Part shown: positions 1-11,290 of the stretch, one piece after another
Numbering within the stretch: position 1 is the stretch's first letter
How the letters are laid out: each line of letters starts with the position of its first letter
From: Deltaproteobacteria bacterium GWB2_55_19
GTDB taxonomy: Bacteria; Desulfobacterota; GWC2-55-46
Direction of reading: 5' to 3'
DNA: 33,300 bases
Assembly: GCA_001797465.1 (NCBI GenBank)
Contig: MGPQ01000018.1
Location: forward strand, 1-33,300
Notes under the pieces: model-generated
The model's database searches: none
What the model was told of the DNA's origin: nothing
What the model saw: only the letters and a program-made list of their open reading frames with translations
Translations under genes and position numbers: made by a program

Positions 1-1
1 C

Positions 2-1864
2 GAAGGCGTCTTTGAGTACCTCATGGATTCCCTGCTTCTCTCCATCCTGAGCGCCCCTTTTTTGTATCTATGGATTGTCAGAGCCGTTGCGAGAAGGCTA
101 AAGGCCGAGGCCGCCATGACCGAGGCCTTCCTCAAAGCCGGTGCCGAGGAAGAGCTTCTTGAGAGCGAGGAGAAGTTCAGGAAGATCAGCTCATCGGCAC
201 AGGATGCCATAGTTATGATGGACAGCGAAGGGGATATCACTTACTGGAATCCAGCGTCCGAGAAGATATTCGGTTATTCCTACAAAGATGCGGTAGGAAA
301 GGATCTCCATGCCCTGATAGTGCCGCAATATCAACAAAACGCCTTCAAGGAAGGGTTCGAGAGGTTCAAACAGACCGGAAAAGGGCCTGTACTCGGAAAA
401 ACTATCGAACTGTCCGCTCTCAGGGAAAATGGCACTGAATTTCCAGTGGAGGTTTCCATTTCGGCGGTGCCGATAAAGGGAAAATGGCATTCCATAGGGA
501 TAATTCGTGACATCACCGAGCGCAAAAGGTCCGAGGAGACCATAAGACACATGGCCTATCACGACCATCTGACCGGGCTTCCAAACCGCCTGCTCCTTAA
601 CGACCGTCTTGAGCAGGCGTTGGCCATGGGACGCCGACACAAATCCCTTGTCGCCATCCTTTTTCTCGACATTGACCGCTTCAAAGTAATAAACGACACC
701 CTCGGACATGCCGTGGGGGACGAGCTTATCAAGGCCGTTGCGCAAAGGCTTAAAAAACACCTCCGAGATACCGATACGGTCGCTCGCCTCGGCGGTGATG
801 AATTCACGGTGCTACTGCAGGACATTAACGGCAGCGAGGGCGTCACAAGGGTGGTCGAGAATATTTTCGCGATTTTCAAAGAGCCTTTCGACATCAAGGG
901 ACATGAGCTCTTTTTGACTGCCAGCATAGGCATCAGCGTATATCCGGACGACGGCACGGACTCAGAGACGCTTTTAAAGAACGCTGATATAGCCATGTAC
1001 ATGGCAAAAGACGAAGGCAGAAATGCGTACAGGTTCTATACAACCGCCATGAACGCCAGAACAATCGAGAGGCTCGAACTGGAAAACGGGCTCCGGAAGG
1101 CGATCGAAAGAGATGAACTATTGCTTCACTACCAGCCGCAGATAGATATCGGGACTGGAGAGGTCGTTGGCGTGGAGGCCCTTGTTCGCTGGCATGAACG
1201 GGAACGCGGGATAATACACCAGCCTGCGGATTTTATCCCTATCGCGGAAGAGACCGGGCTTATAGTACCCATAGGCGAATGGGTTTTGCGCAAGGCATGC
1301 GAGGAGAACAGAAAGTGGCAGGATAAAGGCCTTAAACCGGTGCGGATCGCGGTAAACCTGTCGCTAAGACAGTTCAGGCAGAAGGACTTCGTCAAGGCAG
1401 TGTTCGAGATCATTATGGACTCCGCCCTTGCCCCTGAATACCTCGAGCTTGAACTTACCGAGAGCATCGTAATGAAAGACGTGGAGTCCACCATAGAGGT
1501 GCTCCGTGAGTTGAAGGCTATGGGCATAAGACTCTCGATAGATGACTTCGGCACCGGCTACTCCTCGCTCGTATATCTTAAACGGATGCCCATTGACGTG
1601 CTCAAGATAGACATATCCTTTGTAAGGGACATAACTACTGATCCTGACGATGCTGCGATAGCGGATACTATTATAAGAATGGCGCATTCCCTCAAGCTCG
1701 AAGTGATAGCCGAGGGTGTAGAAACGAGGGAGCAGCTTGAATTTCTCCGTAACCTACAATGTGACAAATTCCAAGGTTTCCTGATCTCTCGGCCAGTCAC
1801 ATCCGCGGAAGTCGAAGAGTTTTTAGCCAAAGGGGGGCATTTTCTCACGGACCGTGTGGATTAG
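2..1864 (+). CDS. PAS-GGDEF-EAL cyclic-di-GMP signalling protein, 5' end cut by the window
   Basis: Predicted cyclic-di-GMP enzyme with both diguanylate cyclase (GGDEF) and phosphodiesterase (EAL) domains. The frame is open to the window edge and the first ATG (base 23) falls just before a hydrophobic stretch (LLLSILSAPFLYLWIV) that looks like the last membrane helix of a larger sensor, so the true start is probably outside the window. Numbering from that ATG: a PAS domain spans about residues 45-165, the GGDEF domain has HDHLTGLPNR and an intact GGDEF at 257-261, and EAL is at 385-387, with DDFGTGYSSL and QGFLISRP further on. An RxxD inhibitory site lies five residues before GGDEF, which suggests product feedback. 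Both active sites look intact, so the net activity cannot be told from sequence. A PAS ligand or redox signal probably sets the balance. There is no clear functional link to the chromate operon that follows on the opposite strand. Confidence 0.93.
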   Translation, partial: EGVFEYLMDSLLLSILSAPFLYLWIVRAVARRLKAEAAMTEAFLKAGAEEELLESEEKFRKISSSAQDAIVMMDSEGDITYWNPASEKIFGYSYKDAVGKDLHALIVPQYQQNAFKEGFERFKQTGKGPVLGKTIELSALRENGTEFPVEVSISAVPIKGKWHSIGIIRDITERKRSEETIRHMAYHDHLTGLPNRLLLNDRLEQALAMGRRHKSLVAILFLDIDRFKVINDTLGHAVGDELIKAVAQRLKKHLRDTDTVARLGGDEFTVLLQDINGSEGVTRVVENIFAIFKEPFDIKGHELFLTASIGISVYPDDGTDSETLLKNADIAMYMAKDEGRNAYRFYTTAMNARTIERLELENGLRKAIERDELLLHYQPQIDIGTGEVVGVEALVRWHERERGIIHQPADFIPIAEETGLIVPIGEWVLRKACEENRKWQDKGLKPVRIAVNLSLRQFRQKDFVKAVFEIIMDSALAPEYLELELTESIVMKDVESTIEVLRELKAMGIRLSIDDFGTGYSSLVYLKRMPIDVLKIDISFVRDITTDPDDAAIADTIIRMAHSLKLEVIAEGVETREQLEFLRNLQCDKFQGFLISRPVTSAEVEEFLAKGGHFLTDRVD

Positions 1865-1939
1865 GAATTACCGTTGTGTGGCGAGGCCCATCTTTAACAT
1901 CTTTTTGATGTTACTATTATACTTTTAAGAAGATTATTA

Positions 1940-2506
1940 TTATAGCACCTTCGAATTTAGTTCATGCGCTTCTATGCTCCATTTATCGAAAAAACGGTCC
2001 ATCGCAGCGGTCTTCCCTATAGGGATGTGACCGAACCAGATGGACAGCTCTTTTTCCGCTTCCGTTTTTGTTTTATTGTCGACGGCCTCCTTCCACATCG
2101 CGGATACCAGTCCTGTCCTATCAGCTCCGGACATGCAATGCATTAATATGGGGCGCGGGGCGTTCCTGAAAATATCCATCAAGCGCTGAGCCTCTTCGTC
2201 GGTCGGCTCGCGTTCTGCAGACAAAGCCAGGTCATAATGTTTAACGTTATGTTCAGCGCTGACTTTTATTTCATCTATATACCATTGTTTATCGGAATTC
2301 TCTCCGCGCAGGTTAAGGATACTCCTTATGCCATATTCCCTTATATAGTACTCGATATCATCCCTATCAGGCTGAGCAGACCTGTAGGCTTCACCTGCGG
2401 TAACGGTATGGAAATTGGACGACACGCCATATAAGTACGAGAAATAACTTAGTGGAATAAAAAACACTACAAAAGGAAGGATGAAAAATTTGTATTTACG
2501 TAACAT
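1940..2506 (-). CDS. membrane-anchored tyrosine / dual-specificity phosphatase-like protein
   Basis: Cysteine-dependent phosphatase. The signature HCxxxxxR is present as HCMSGADRTG, with C124 as the expected nucleophile and R130 binding phosphate. The upstream YRSAQPDRDD and ILNLRGE segments match the N-terminal part of the fold seen in bacterial DSP/tyrosine-phosphatase-like proteins. Residues 8-27 are a strongly hydrophobic signal anchor, so the catalytic domain should sit outside the cytoplasmic membrane. The ATG is 37 bp after chrA ends, in the same direction, so it is probably the last gene of the chromate operon. The natural substrate is unknown: some family members act on proteins, others on inositol phosphates or lipids. 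The Shine-Dalgarno is weak. Confidence 0.8.
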   Translation of the reverse strand: MLRKYKFFILPFVVFFIPLSYFSYLYGVSSNFHTVTAGEAYRSAQPDRDDIEYYIREYGIRSILNLRGENSDKQWYIDEIKVSAEHNVKHYDLALSAEREPTDEEAQRLMDIFRNAPRPILMHCMSGADRTGLVSAMWKEAVDNKTKTEAEKELSIWFGHIPIGKTAAMDRFFDKWSIEAHELNSKVL

Positions 2507-2543
2507 TCACGGTCCCGCAATGCGTATTTTCGCCTAATAACTA

Positions 2544-3731
2544 TCAAAGCATACCTTTAATAAGACCCACGGCCGCCCCACCGAGTATAATCCAGGTAGA
2601 ATTAACCCTGAAGCGCAGCAAAAGAACTGCAGCAACGATTGCAAGAACAATGGAAAACGGGTTTACGAAAGTAGCCGTGCCAAGATACCACGTCACGGTG
2701 GTCATCAGGCCCAAAGAAGCGACATTTACGCCGTCCAGAAGGCCAGCAGCCCAGGGTGAGTTTCTGAGTCTCGTCACGAAATGGCTGATTATTGCGACGA
2801 TGATAAAAGACGGGAGGAATATTCCTATGGTTGCAAGGACAGAGCCTGGCACTCCGCCGAGGATGTAGCCGATAAAAGTTGCTGTCGTAAATACAGGGCC
2901 CGGGGTAATCTGCCCGATGGCGACCGCATCTATAAGCTGCTTGTCGGTAAGCCACCCGAGACCCGTGACGAAATCCGCGTGCAGAAAAGCAAGCAGCACA
3001 TAGCCGCTGCCATAAAGCACAGCCCCTATTTTCAGAAACTTAAGGAACAATATAGTAGAGCTGAACGGTATTGTATAGGCGGCAGACGCACCGGCTCCGC
3101 TTACTGGAATAACAGGAACAAGCAAGGCATACAACCCCTTGCCCTTGAGCCTTTGCCTGTTCTCTATCGCCATTACAACCAGCCCGCCTGCCAAGAGGAG
3201 CACGAGCTGGTTTATATCGAAAAAACCTCCTGCTATGACAAGAAGACCTATTATGGCGGTAAGCGGGCCTTTAACGGCCTTCTTGCCCAAACCCAGGAGC
3301 GCCTGCAGGATTATGACAATTATTACGGGCTTTACTCCGTAAAGAAGCCAGCCGGCCTCAGGCAGCGCCCCGTAGCGCACATAGACCCATGCAAGCGCAA
3401 TGGTTATGAGCACAGCTGGAAGCATGAAGCATATGCCGCCGAGTATCAACCCTGGATACCCGGCTCGGAGGTACCCTATATGTATGGCCATCTCGGTAGA
3501 ATTTGGGCCTGGTATAAGATTCGTTACTCCAAGAAGGTCAAGGAACCCGCGCTCATCGAGCCATCTTCTGCGTTTTACCACCTCGTCATGCATGATGGCT
3601 ATATGGGCGGCAGGGCCACCGAAGGCGGTAAGACCGAGCTTCAGGAAAAGGAGTACTACTTCGGCCAATCTTTTTGAGGCGGGGCCATTCTGATCGCCTT
3701 GCTGCTCAACATGGTTACTCAAATTGTTCAC
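2544..3731 (-). CDS. chrA: chromate transporter ChrA, two CHR domains
   Basis: Predicted chromate efflux protein of the inner membrane (CHR family), 395 residues, the usual size of the long two-domain form. The N-terminal CHR half carries LGLTAFGGPAAHIA and TNLIPGPNSTEMAIHIG. The C-terminal half repeats the pattern with FLKIGAVLYGSGYVLLAFL and IGQITPGPVFTTATFIGY, and most of the protein is hydrophobic helices. The start is a GTG overlapping the stop of the upstream lipoprotein gene (GTGA), so the two are translationally coupled. The upstream order chrB - lipoprotein supports a chromate role. CHR proteins export chromate from the cytoplasm; related members have been implicated in sulfate or other oxyanion transport, so the substrate is inferred. 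Confidence 0.95.
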   Translation of the reverse strand: MNNLSNHVEQQGDQNGPASKRLAEVVLLFLKLGLTAFGGPAAHIAIMHDEVVKRRRWLDERGFLDLLGVTNLIPGPNSTEMAIHIGYLRAGYPGLILGGICFMLPAVLITIALAWVYVRYGALPEAGWLLYGVKPVIIVIILQALLGLGKKAVKGPLTAIIGLLVIAGGFFDINQLVLLLAGGLVVMAIENRQRLKGKGLYALLVPVIPVSGAGASAAYTIPFSSTILFLKFLKIGAVLYGSGYVLLAFLHADFVTGLGWLTDKQLIDAVAIGQITPGPVFTTATFIGYILGGVPGSVLATIGIFLPSFIIVAIISHFVTRLRNSPWAAGLLDGVNVASLGLMTTVTWYLGTATFVNPFSIVLAIVAAVLLLRFRVNSTWIILGGAAVGLIKGML

Positions 3732-4195
3732 GGCTCGAATTTCTGGTTGCTGAATTCCATAGCGGTCGGGGTTTGAATAACGATAAAACCGCGATTGGCT
3801 GCATTATGGCAGGCGTTGCACGAATCGGTTAACTTGTTATAGGCAGTCAAAAATTCATTGATATTTTTCTTCTTTACAGTCTTAGACAGATCTTCCATAT
3901 CGTCCTTTGTAGCGGCAGGGACCAGAACCGATAATTCCTTTACTTCCTTGAATTGAGGGTAAAGCCGGACAGTAGTTTCCAGCCCCTCTTGAATCTCGCC
4001 GACCTGGTACTCAGCCAGCGCCCAATTTCCGGCATTGGCCGAATAATACAGCTTGGCGTGATGCTGCTGAATGACCCCCATAATTTCTCCCAGCCCTGGT
4101 TTCCATGCATCGGCTTGATTTTGTAAGCGCTCGGTTTTTAACGCACAGGCCGATAGCGTCAAGGTTATTAAGAGAAAAAATATAAGTTTCTTCAT
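3728..4195 (-). CDS. CxxCH lipoprotein between chrB and chrA (cytochrome-like)
   Basis: A 155-residue exported lipoprotein. The signal peptide ends in a lipobox LSAC with the acylated cysteine at C17. Near the C-terminus is CNACH (C126-H130), a haem c attachment motif. The mature part is predicted largely helical, which resembles monohaem cytochromes of the c-prime/c556 type, where CxxCH lies in the last helix. It would sit in the periplasm, attached to a membrane. A strong AAGGAGG precedes the ATG. It lies between chrB and chrA and overlaps chrA, which suggests a part in chromate handling, for example periplasmic electron transfer to Cr(VI); that role is inference. I recognise no specific named family. 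Confidence 0.82.
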   Translation of the reverse strand: MKKLIFFLLITLTLSACALKTERLQNQADAWKPGLGEIMGVIQQHHAKLYYSANAGNWALAEYQVGEIQEGLETTVRLYPQFKEVKELSVLVPAATKDDMEDLSKTVKKKNINEFLTAYNKLTDSCNACHNAANRGFIVIQTPTAMEFSNQKFEP

Positions 4196-4226
4196 TGAAG
4201 CCTCCTTGCAGTTATGATCTTGATAC

Positions 4227-5198
4227 TCATTTTATTTCCTGATAAGCCGCATAAAGATAATCAAAAGTAATCATAGCCTCAGCGAGAAGGCTGTCATCAT
4301 CGGCGCATTTTCTCTTGGCTCCACTCAAGATGGTTTCCAGGCCTGACGCTTCCTTTACAGGTATACCGCCAACATCTAAAAAATGTACCAGCCCTGCCAG
4401 CCGCATTAGCCCTGTATCACTCCCGAGTCCAAAACTCAGCATCAGGGTCTCAAAAGTAACATGGTTGCCCACGTGCGAGAAGGCTGCACCGCCGAAATCG
4501 AAACCTACAGCGTTGTCAGGACAATCCTCAGGCTTTTCCAGCCAAAGAAATTTTGCATCAGAATCGATGAAGCGCTGGATAAGCCAGGCGCTCGCCAACC
4601 TGTCGATCCAGGGATTTCTGCGTGTTGCCCAAAGGCGCCCTTGATAGGCGGCAGGGTCCAGTTGAGTAATAGCGACCCTACCGATGTGCTGTTCGTCAGG
4701 CGTGATTACTACCAATGCAGCGGCTTCAACTTCTGCATCGGTCAGTGCAACTTCTGCCTGTATTTTTGCCTCACCAGGAAAAAAATCCACCTTGGCGATG
4801 GCATTGAAATCACGGCGCAGCCCTTTGATAAGCCGTCCTACGGCGGCATGCTCGATATCTTTCAGAGAGGTCCGGAATTTGACGATTCCATCTTTTAAGC
4901 TGGCATATTCAGCGCTGCGGTCAAACAATGTCTTGAAATCTTCTGACTGCCTGTCGCGGCAGTCGACAGTTAATACGTGTGCGTTGCCGCCGGCTTTTAT
5001 TATTTCTACCGCCAAATTGGGAAAAGCGCCTTTATGCTCAGTATTTTCAGGCAATAGATAAGCGCCATCACGCAATGCCGCGCAACCCATGCCTTTTAAA
5101 GTACGCCAGATACGCATACGAAGAGTGGCGTTTTGAGTTGGAAGGCTAATGATTAACATCAGCCAGACTGGTGATGTATTTTTATTTACACTACTCAT
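4227..5198 (-). CDS. chrB: chromate resistance / regulatory protein ChrB
   Basis: A 323-residue protein matching ChrB. The C-terminal ChrB domain is recognisable by WATRRNPWIDRLASAWLIQRF, KFLWL and GFDFGGAAFSHVG. The N-terminal half (SLPTQNATLRMRIWRTLKGMGCAALRDGAYLLP) looks like the PaaX-like, DNA-binding-associated region of ChrB proteins. In chromate-resistance transposons ChrB is known as a chromate-responsive regulator of the chr operon, and it is required for full resistance. Here it is the first gene of a chrB - lipoprotein - chrA - phosphatase operon. A large dyad lies 2 bp upstream of its ATG, consistent with autoregulation. No strong Shine-Dalgarno is visible. Confidence 0.92.
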   Translation of the reverse strand: MSSVNKNTSPVWLMLIISLPTQNATLRMRIWRTLKGMGCAALRDGAYLLPENTEHKGAFPNLAVEIIKAGGNAHVLTVDCRDRQSEDFKTLFDRSAEYASLKDGIVKFRTSLKDIEHAAVGRLIKGLRRDFNAIAKVDFFPGEAKIQAEVALTDAEVEAAALVVITPDEQHIGRVAITQLDPAAYQGRLWATRRNPWIDRLASAWLIQRFIDSDAKFLWLEKPEDCPDNAVGFDFGGAAFSHVGNHVTFETLMLSFGLGSDTGLMRLAGLVHFLDVGGIPVKEASGLETILSGAKRKCADDDSLLAEAMITFDYLYAAYQEIK

Positions 5199-5200
5199 AC

Positions 5201-5236
5201 TGTAATAAACTCTACAATAATGTAGGATTTATTACA
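5201..5236. promoter_or_regulatory. 36-bp dyad, candidate operator of the chrB operon
   Basis: Two 16-bp arms, TGTAATAAACTCTACA and TGTAGGATTTATTACA, are separated by ATAA and are inverted copies of one another at 14 of 16 positions. The dyad ends 2 bp before the chrB ATG (5198), where a repressor would block transcription or early elongation. It is the size and place expected for an operator bound by a dimer, and ChrB itself is the natural candidate. A transcript starting upstream could also fold it into a hairpin that masks the start codon. Confidence 0.6.
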
Positions 5237-5250
5237 AGCTATTTTTTACG

Positions 5251-5607
5251 TTAAGGCATGCGCTCAACCACTCTAATCAACTCCTCCGCCGTAACCAGTA
5301 CGGACTCTCGGCCTCCGGCCTCCAATATCTCCTCCAGCACCTTCTTCAAAAAATCCAGTTTCTGAGGCCTATGCGCGACATGTGCCCTGACCACCTCCAG
5401 TATAATCTGAGACATGCCGCCGGTCTCATCAAAGGCCATAATCTCCACAAGAGCCCTGACGCCATCTTTACTCTTTAAAAGCGCCTCTATCGAGGTCATC
5501 TTGTACATATACCCGTTGACCGCCATTATGTGCCGTTTCAGGGCTTCAATCCCTTCCCGGCCGAAGCCCTCAGGCAACGCCTCTGACGCAGCCTTCCTGC
5601 AAAGCAA
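5251..5607 (-). pseudogene. C-terminal fragment of an unrecognised helical protein, 5' end removed by IS110
   Basis: An open frame of about 118 residues, hydrophilic and apparently helical (for example HIMAVNGYMYKM, LDFLKKVLEEILEAGG). The only start is a TTG at 5607 with no Shine-Dalgarno. Just upstream in the same frame is the TGA that ends the IS110 transposase fragment (5620-5622). The coding look begins exactly at the IS edge, so this is best read as the 3' part of a gene whose promoter and start were lost. It pointed away from recD2, and both lost their 5' ends in the same event. I do not recognise the family. Confidence 0.5.
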
Positions 5608-5614
5608 CTGTCTT

Positions 5615-7800
<2,186 letters not shown>

Positions 7801-8011
7801 AAACTTCGTAACCCGGTCTCTGCCTGCACACGCGTTCAGCTGGGCTCTGTTTTCAAGCAGATGACACTATAAAAACAGAGGCGATTAACGTCTAACAACA
7901 AAGGAATACAGGGTAATAGCTGTGAGCTCTTTGTGGAGACATAACTATAATATATATGTACACGAGAAATTCATCAAGAATGCTGCCGTATGCTTAGCTT
8001 CTTCCCAGTGG

Positions 8012-8042
8012 GCGAGGCCGCCTGATTCTAAGGCGGCCTCGC
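8012..8042. repeat. perfect 12-bp inverted repeat (hairpin)
   Basis: GCGAGGCCGCCT and AGGCGGCCTCGC flank a 7-base loop. The stem is very stable, but no T-run follows on either strand, so it is not a classical intrinsic terminator. It could stop transcripts leaving the CRISPR array (minus strand), or be a mobile-element relic. Confidence 0.6.
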
Positions 8043-8152
8043 GTGTAATGTCTTCAGTGCGTCTGGTATATGTCCTTATGATTTATTTTCTCACTTTGAG
8101 ATGGTTTTATCCGGTTTTCTGCTGCCATATCAATCAATTACCTGCTCAGGGG

Positions 8153-8206
8153 CCAAATTTTGCCCTTTTGGAATGCGTTCATAAAGAAATGGACCAAATT
8201 TAGCCC
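8153..8206. repeat. two direct 13-bp motifs, possible IS21-like end
   Basis: CCAAATTTTGCCC (8153-8165) and CCAAATTTAGCCC (8194-8206) differ at one base and lie 41 bp apart, ending 5 bp before the last CRISPR repeat. Spaced direct repeats of this type are common at IS21-family termini. No transposase is attached, so this may be a relic that trimmed the array's distal end. Confidence 0.35.
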
Positions 8207-8211
8207 ACGCT

Positions 8212-11200
8212 CGGTTCATCCCCACGCCTGTGGGGAACACGCTCTCGACCCTACCCACTGCCCCCCGTTTTTCGGTTCATCCCCACGCCTGTGGGGAACA
8301 TCGTGGGCCGCGCGGCCGTCCCCACCTCCTTAACGGTTCATCCCCACGCCTGTGGGGAACATGAAGAGCTTGCCGTAGGTCGCTATCTTGTACTCGGTTC
8401 ATCCCCACGCCTGTGGGGAACATGAAGAGCTTGCCGTAGGTCGCTATCTTGTACTCGGTTCATCCCCACGCCTGTGGGGAACATACTGCGAGCAGGCGGA
8501 GCTGGGCATACTCAGACGGTTCATCCCCACGCCTGTGGGGAACATAACGAGGCCGAACGGCTCGGCGAGAAAGACGCCGGTTCATCCCCACGCCTGTGGG
8601 GAACATTAAAAGGGCTACAAACTGTTCGCCAGAAGTAGCGGTTCATCCCCACGCCTGTGGGGAACATGGTTGCCATGTACAAGCAGTACAGGACGATAAC
8701 GGTTCATCCCCACGCCTGTGGGGAACATTAACTCGGATATTTGAGTATGCGTCAATGTCACGGTTCATCCCCACGCCTGTGGGGAACATTGAAGGCAATA
8801 GAGAAGCGGTCTATAGACCTCCGGTTCATCCCCACGCCTATGGGGAACATACTTTACAATTCAGTGGCACGCTAACGGGATACGGTTCATCCCCACGCCT
8901 GTGGGGAACATTCTTCGGGATAATCTTCAGTATCCCGATGTGGCGGTTCATCCCCACGCCTGTGGGGAACATGCCCTTGCCGGAGCCGCCGCAACGCAAG
9001 CTCTCGGTTCATCCCCACGCCTGTGGGGAACATCCTTCGCCCTCAACCGGCTCCGGTATGCGGTACGGTTCATCCCCACGCCTGTGGGGAACATACGGGC
9101 CTTATCTCCGTGACCTTTCCCGAGGGCGGTTCATCCCCACGCCTGTGGGGAACATCAGTACGGCGAGCCCGATAGCGTCAAAACCAACGGTTCATCCCCA
9201 CGCCTGTGGGGAACATCTCGGGGATCGCATCAGTGAAAACGGCGAGTTCGGTTCATCCCCACGCCTGTGGGGAACATTGTAGAGGTGGGTTTTATTCATC
9301 CTCACCCTGCGGTTCATCCCCACGCCTGTGGGGAACATGCGGCTATTACGGCCGACTCGAAGCTCGACGACGGTTCATCCCCACGCCTGTGGGGAACATC
9401 CGAGACCTTATACGATACCGCAGACACCGAGCGGTTCATCCCCACGCCTGTGGGGAACATGAGTACGGCGTGACGCCAGTCAGCTCCGCCTCCGGTTCAT
9501 CCCCACGCCTGTGGGGAACATGGCTCGCCTTCCTCGCTGAGCCGTGTCTCAATCGGTTCATCCCCACGCCTGTGGGGAACATTCGCCGCCCGCCTCCCGG
9601 TAGTCGCCCGGGTCCGGTTCATCCCCACGCCTTGGGGAACATTCCAAGGGCACCTGGGACGCCGTGGAGCGGAACGGTTCATCCCCACGCCTGTGGGGAA
9701 CATGCCGTCAACGCGCTCCAAGTCCCAGCAGGGTTCGGTTCATCCCCACGCCTGTGGGGAACATAAAACCCGTGGGGGACGTCACCGTGTAAAGGCCGGT
9801 TCATCCCCACGCCTGTTGGGGAACATCGAACCTCTCTTTCAGGTAATCCGCTATCTGTCGGTTCATCCCCACGCCTGTGGGGAACATGGAGATATAGGAG
9901 GGGTTCAGATTGAAGTCTACGGTTCATCCCCACGCCTGTGGGGAACATATGTTAAGGCGGCTCTACAGGCGTCCCACACGCGGTTCATCCCCACGCCTGT
10001 GGGGAACATTACGACCTTTTCGATAGACGACCAGTCCCGGACGGTTCATCCCCACGCCTGTGGGGAACATTCTACGACGGCACGCTGAGGCGGGCGGTGA
10101 GGCGGTTCATCCCCACGCCTGTGGGGAACATGGCGTCATGAACCTGGCCGACAGGCAGGGTGCCGGTTCATCCCCACGCCTGTGGGGAACATGACACATA
10201 CGAATTATAGCACTTGAAAATCGCCGGTTCATCCCCACGCCTGTGGGGAACATATTGCTTTTGCTGTCCCCTATGCGGAGGCGAGCGGTTCATCCCCACG
10301 CCTGTGGGGAACATTCATCAAGGGCCGGGTTCGCCAGATACCAGACCGGTTCATCCCCACGCCTGTGGGGAACATTATGCGTCTTCTCACTATGCCCGTA
10401 TTCGAGACGGTTCATCCCCACGCCTGTGGGGAACATGCATCAAGAGTCATTCTATCGCGCGTGCCTTGCGGTTCATCCCCACGCCTGTGGGGAACATAAC
10501 ACCGTTTCCTCAGAGACGCCGTTCAGCGCCGGTTCATCCCCACGCCTGTGGGGAACATGGATTCCATCATTGATTCGTTGTGCGATAATTCGGTTCATCC
10601 CCACGCCTGTGGGGAACATGTCTTACCCCAGGCATAGTTGGCGTTGGCCACCGGTTCATCCCCACGCCTGTGGGGAACATCCCATACGGTGGATCCGTCA
10701 GCACAAGGTCCACGGTTCATCCCCACGCCTGTGGGGAACATATGAGCCTCGACCCTATAACCGCAATCTCTGACGGTTCATCCCCACGCCTGTGGGGAAC
10801 ATACATTGTCAACCGAGCCAAGCCCCACATGGGACGGTTCATCCCCACGCCTGTGGGGAACATTATGGGGCGAACGCTGAGAGATACATCGATAGCGGTT
10901 CATCCCCACGCCTGTGGGGAACATAGGGCAAGGTAAGGGTAAAAAGGGAAAGGGGCCGGTTCATCCCCACGCCTGTGGGGAACATTGTAGATGAGCTCGG
11001 GACGATAGCCAAGGTCCTGGTTCATCCCCACGCCTGTGGGGAACATGGACCAAGTGCTACCTGACGTCGCGGCGCAAGCGGTTCATCCCCACGCCTGTGG
11101 GGAACATGCGCCTACCCAGTTACCGAGGGCGATACGGTGCGGTTCATCCCCACGCCTGTGGGGAACATGCGTGAATTTTCAGCTGTTGAACGGGTCAAAC

Positions 11201-11290
11201 CGGTTCATCCCCACGCCTGTGTGGAACATTTTTCGATAAATATTCTGAGCGTTTACAAAAACGGTTCATCCCCACGCCTGTGGGGAACAT
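8212..11290 (-). CRISPR. type I-E CRISPR array, leader-distal part (51 repeats, 50 spacers)
   Basis: The plus strand shows CGGTTCATCCCC-ACGCC-TGTGGGGAACAT, 29 bp, every 61 bp. The transcribed strand is the minus strand, where crRNAs would carry the I-E handle AUGAACCG. Spacers are 32 nt. The last repeat (8212-8240) ends in AC instead of AT, as expected of a degenerate distal end. Variants: a 28-bp repeat at 9615 (one G lost), a 30-bp repeat at 9797 (one T gained), G-to-A at 8822, a changed spacer-flanking base at 11018 (T for C on plus), and G-to-T at 11201. Spacers 8363-8394 and 8424-8455 are identical. The right end abuts phage DNA at 11291 instead of another spacer and repeat. Confidence 0.99.

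Larger units (their letters stand above)
7801..8211. other. gene-poor gap between recD2 and the array's distal end
   Basis: I see no convincing gene in these 411 bases. A 93-residue open frame (7922-8203) has no recognisable motif or Shine-Dalgarno. The stretch holds a perfect 12-bp inverted repeat (8012-8042) and two copies of a 13-bp motif (8153-8206) that resemble the repeated ends of IS21-type elements. Confidence 0.5.

Noticed and set aside
191-760. 189-residue open frame antisense to the PAS-GGDEF gene
   Set aside because: Shadow of a well-conserved gene on the other strand.
1896-1912. AACATC-TTTTT-GATGTT as a terminator after the GGDEF-EAL gene
   Set aside because: Only a 6-bp A+T-rich stem and no clear T-run; too weak to call.
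2781-3677. 298-residue open frame antisense to chrA
   Set aside because: Shadow; the minus-strand frame is a clear two-domain CHR protein.
7922-8203. 93-residue open frame before the array
   Set aside because: No Shine-Dalgarno, no recognisable motif, and it runs through a strong inverted repeat and IS-like motifs.
8388-11239. Long open frames encoding repeated [18 protein letters not shown] or RFIPTPVGN segments (also 14059-16245)
   Set aside because: They are the CRISPR repeat translated in three frames, free of stops because the period is 61 bp. They are not proteins.
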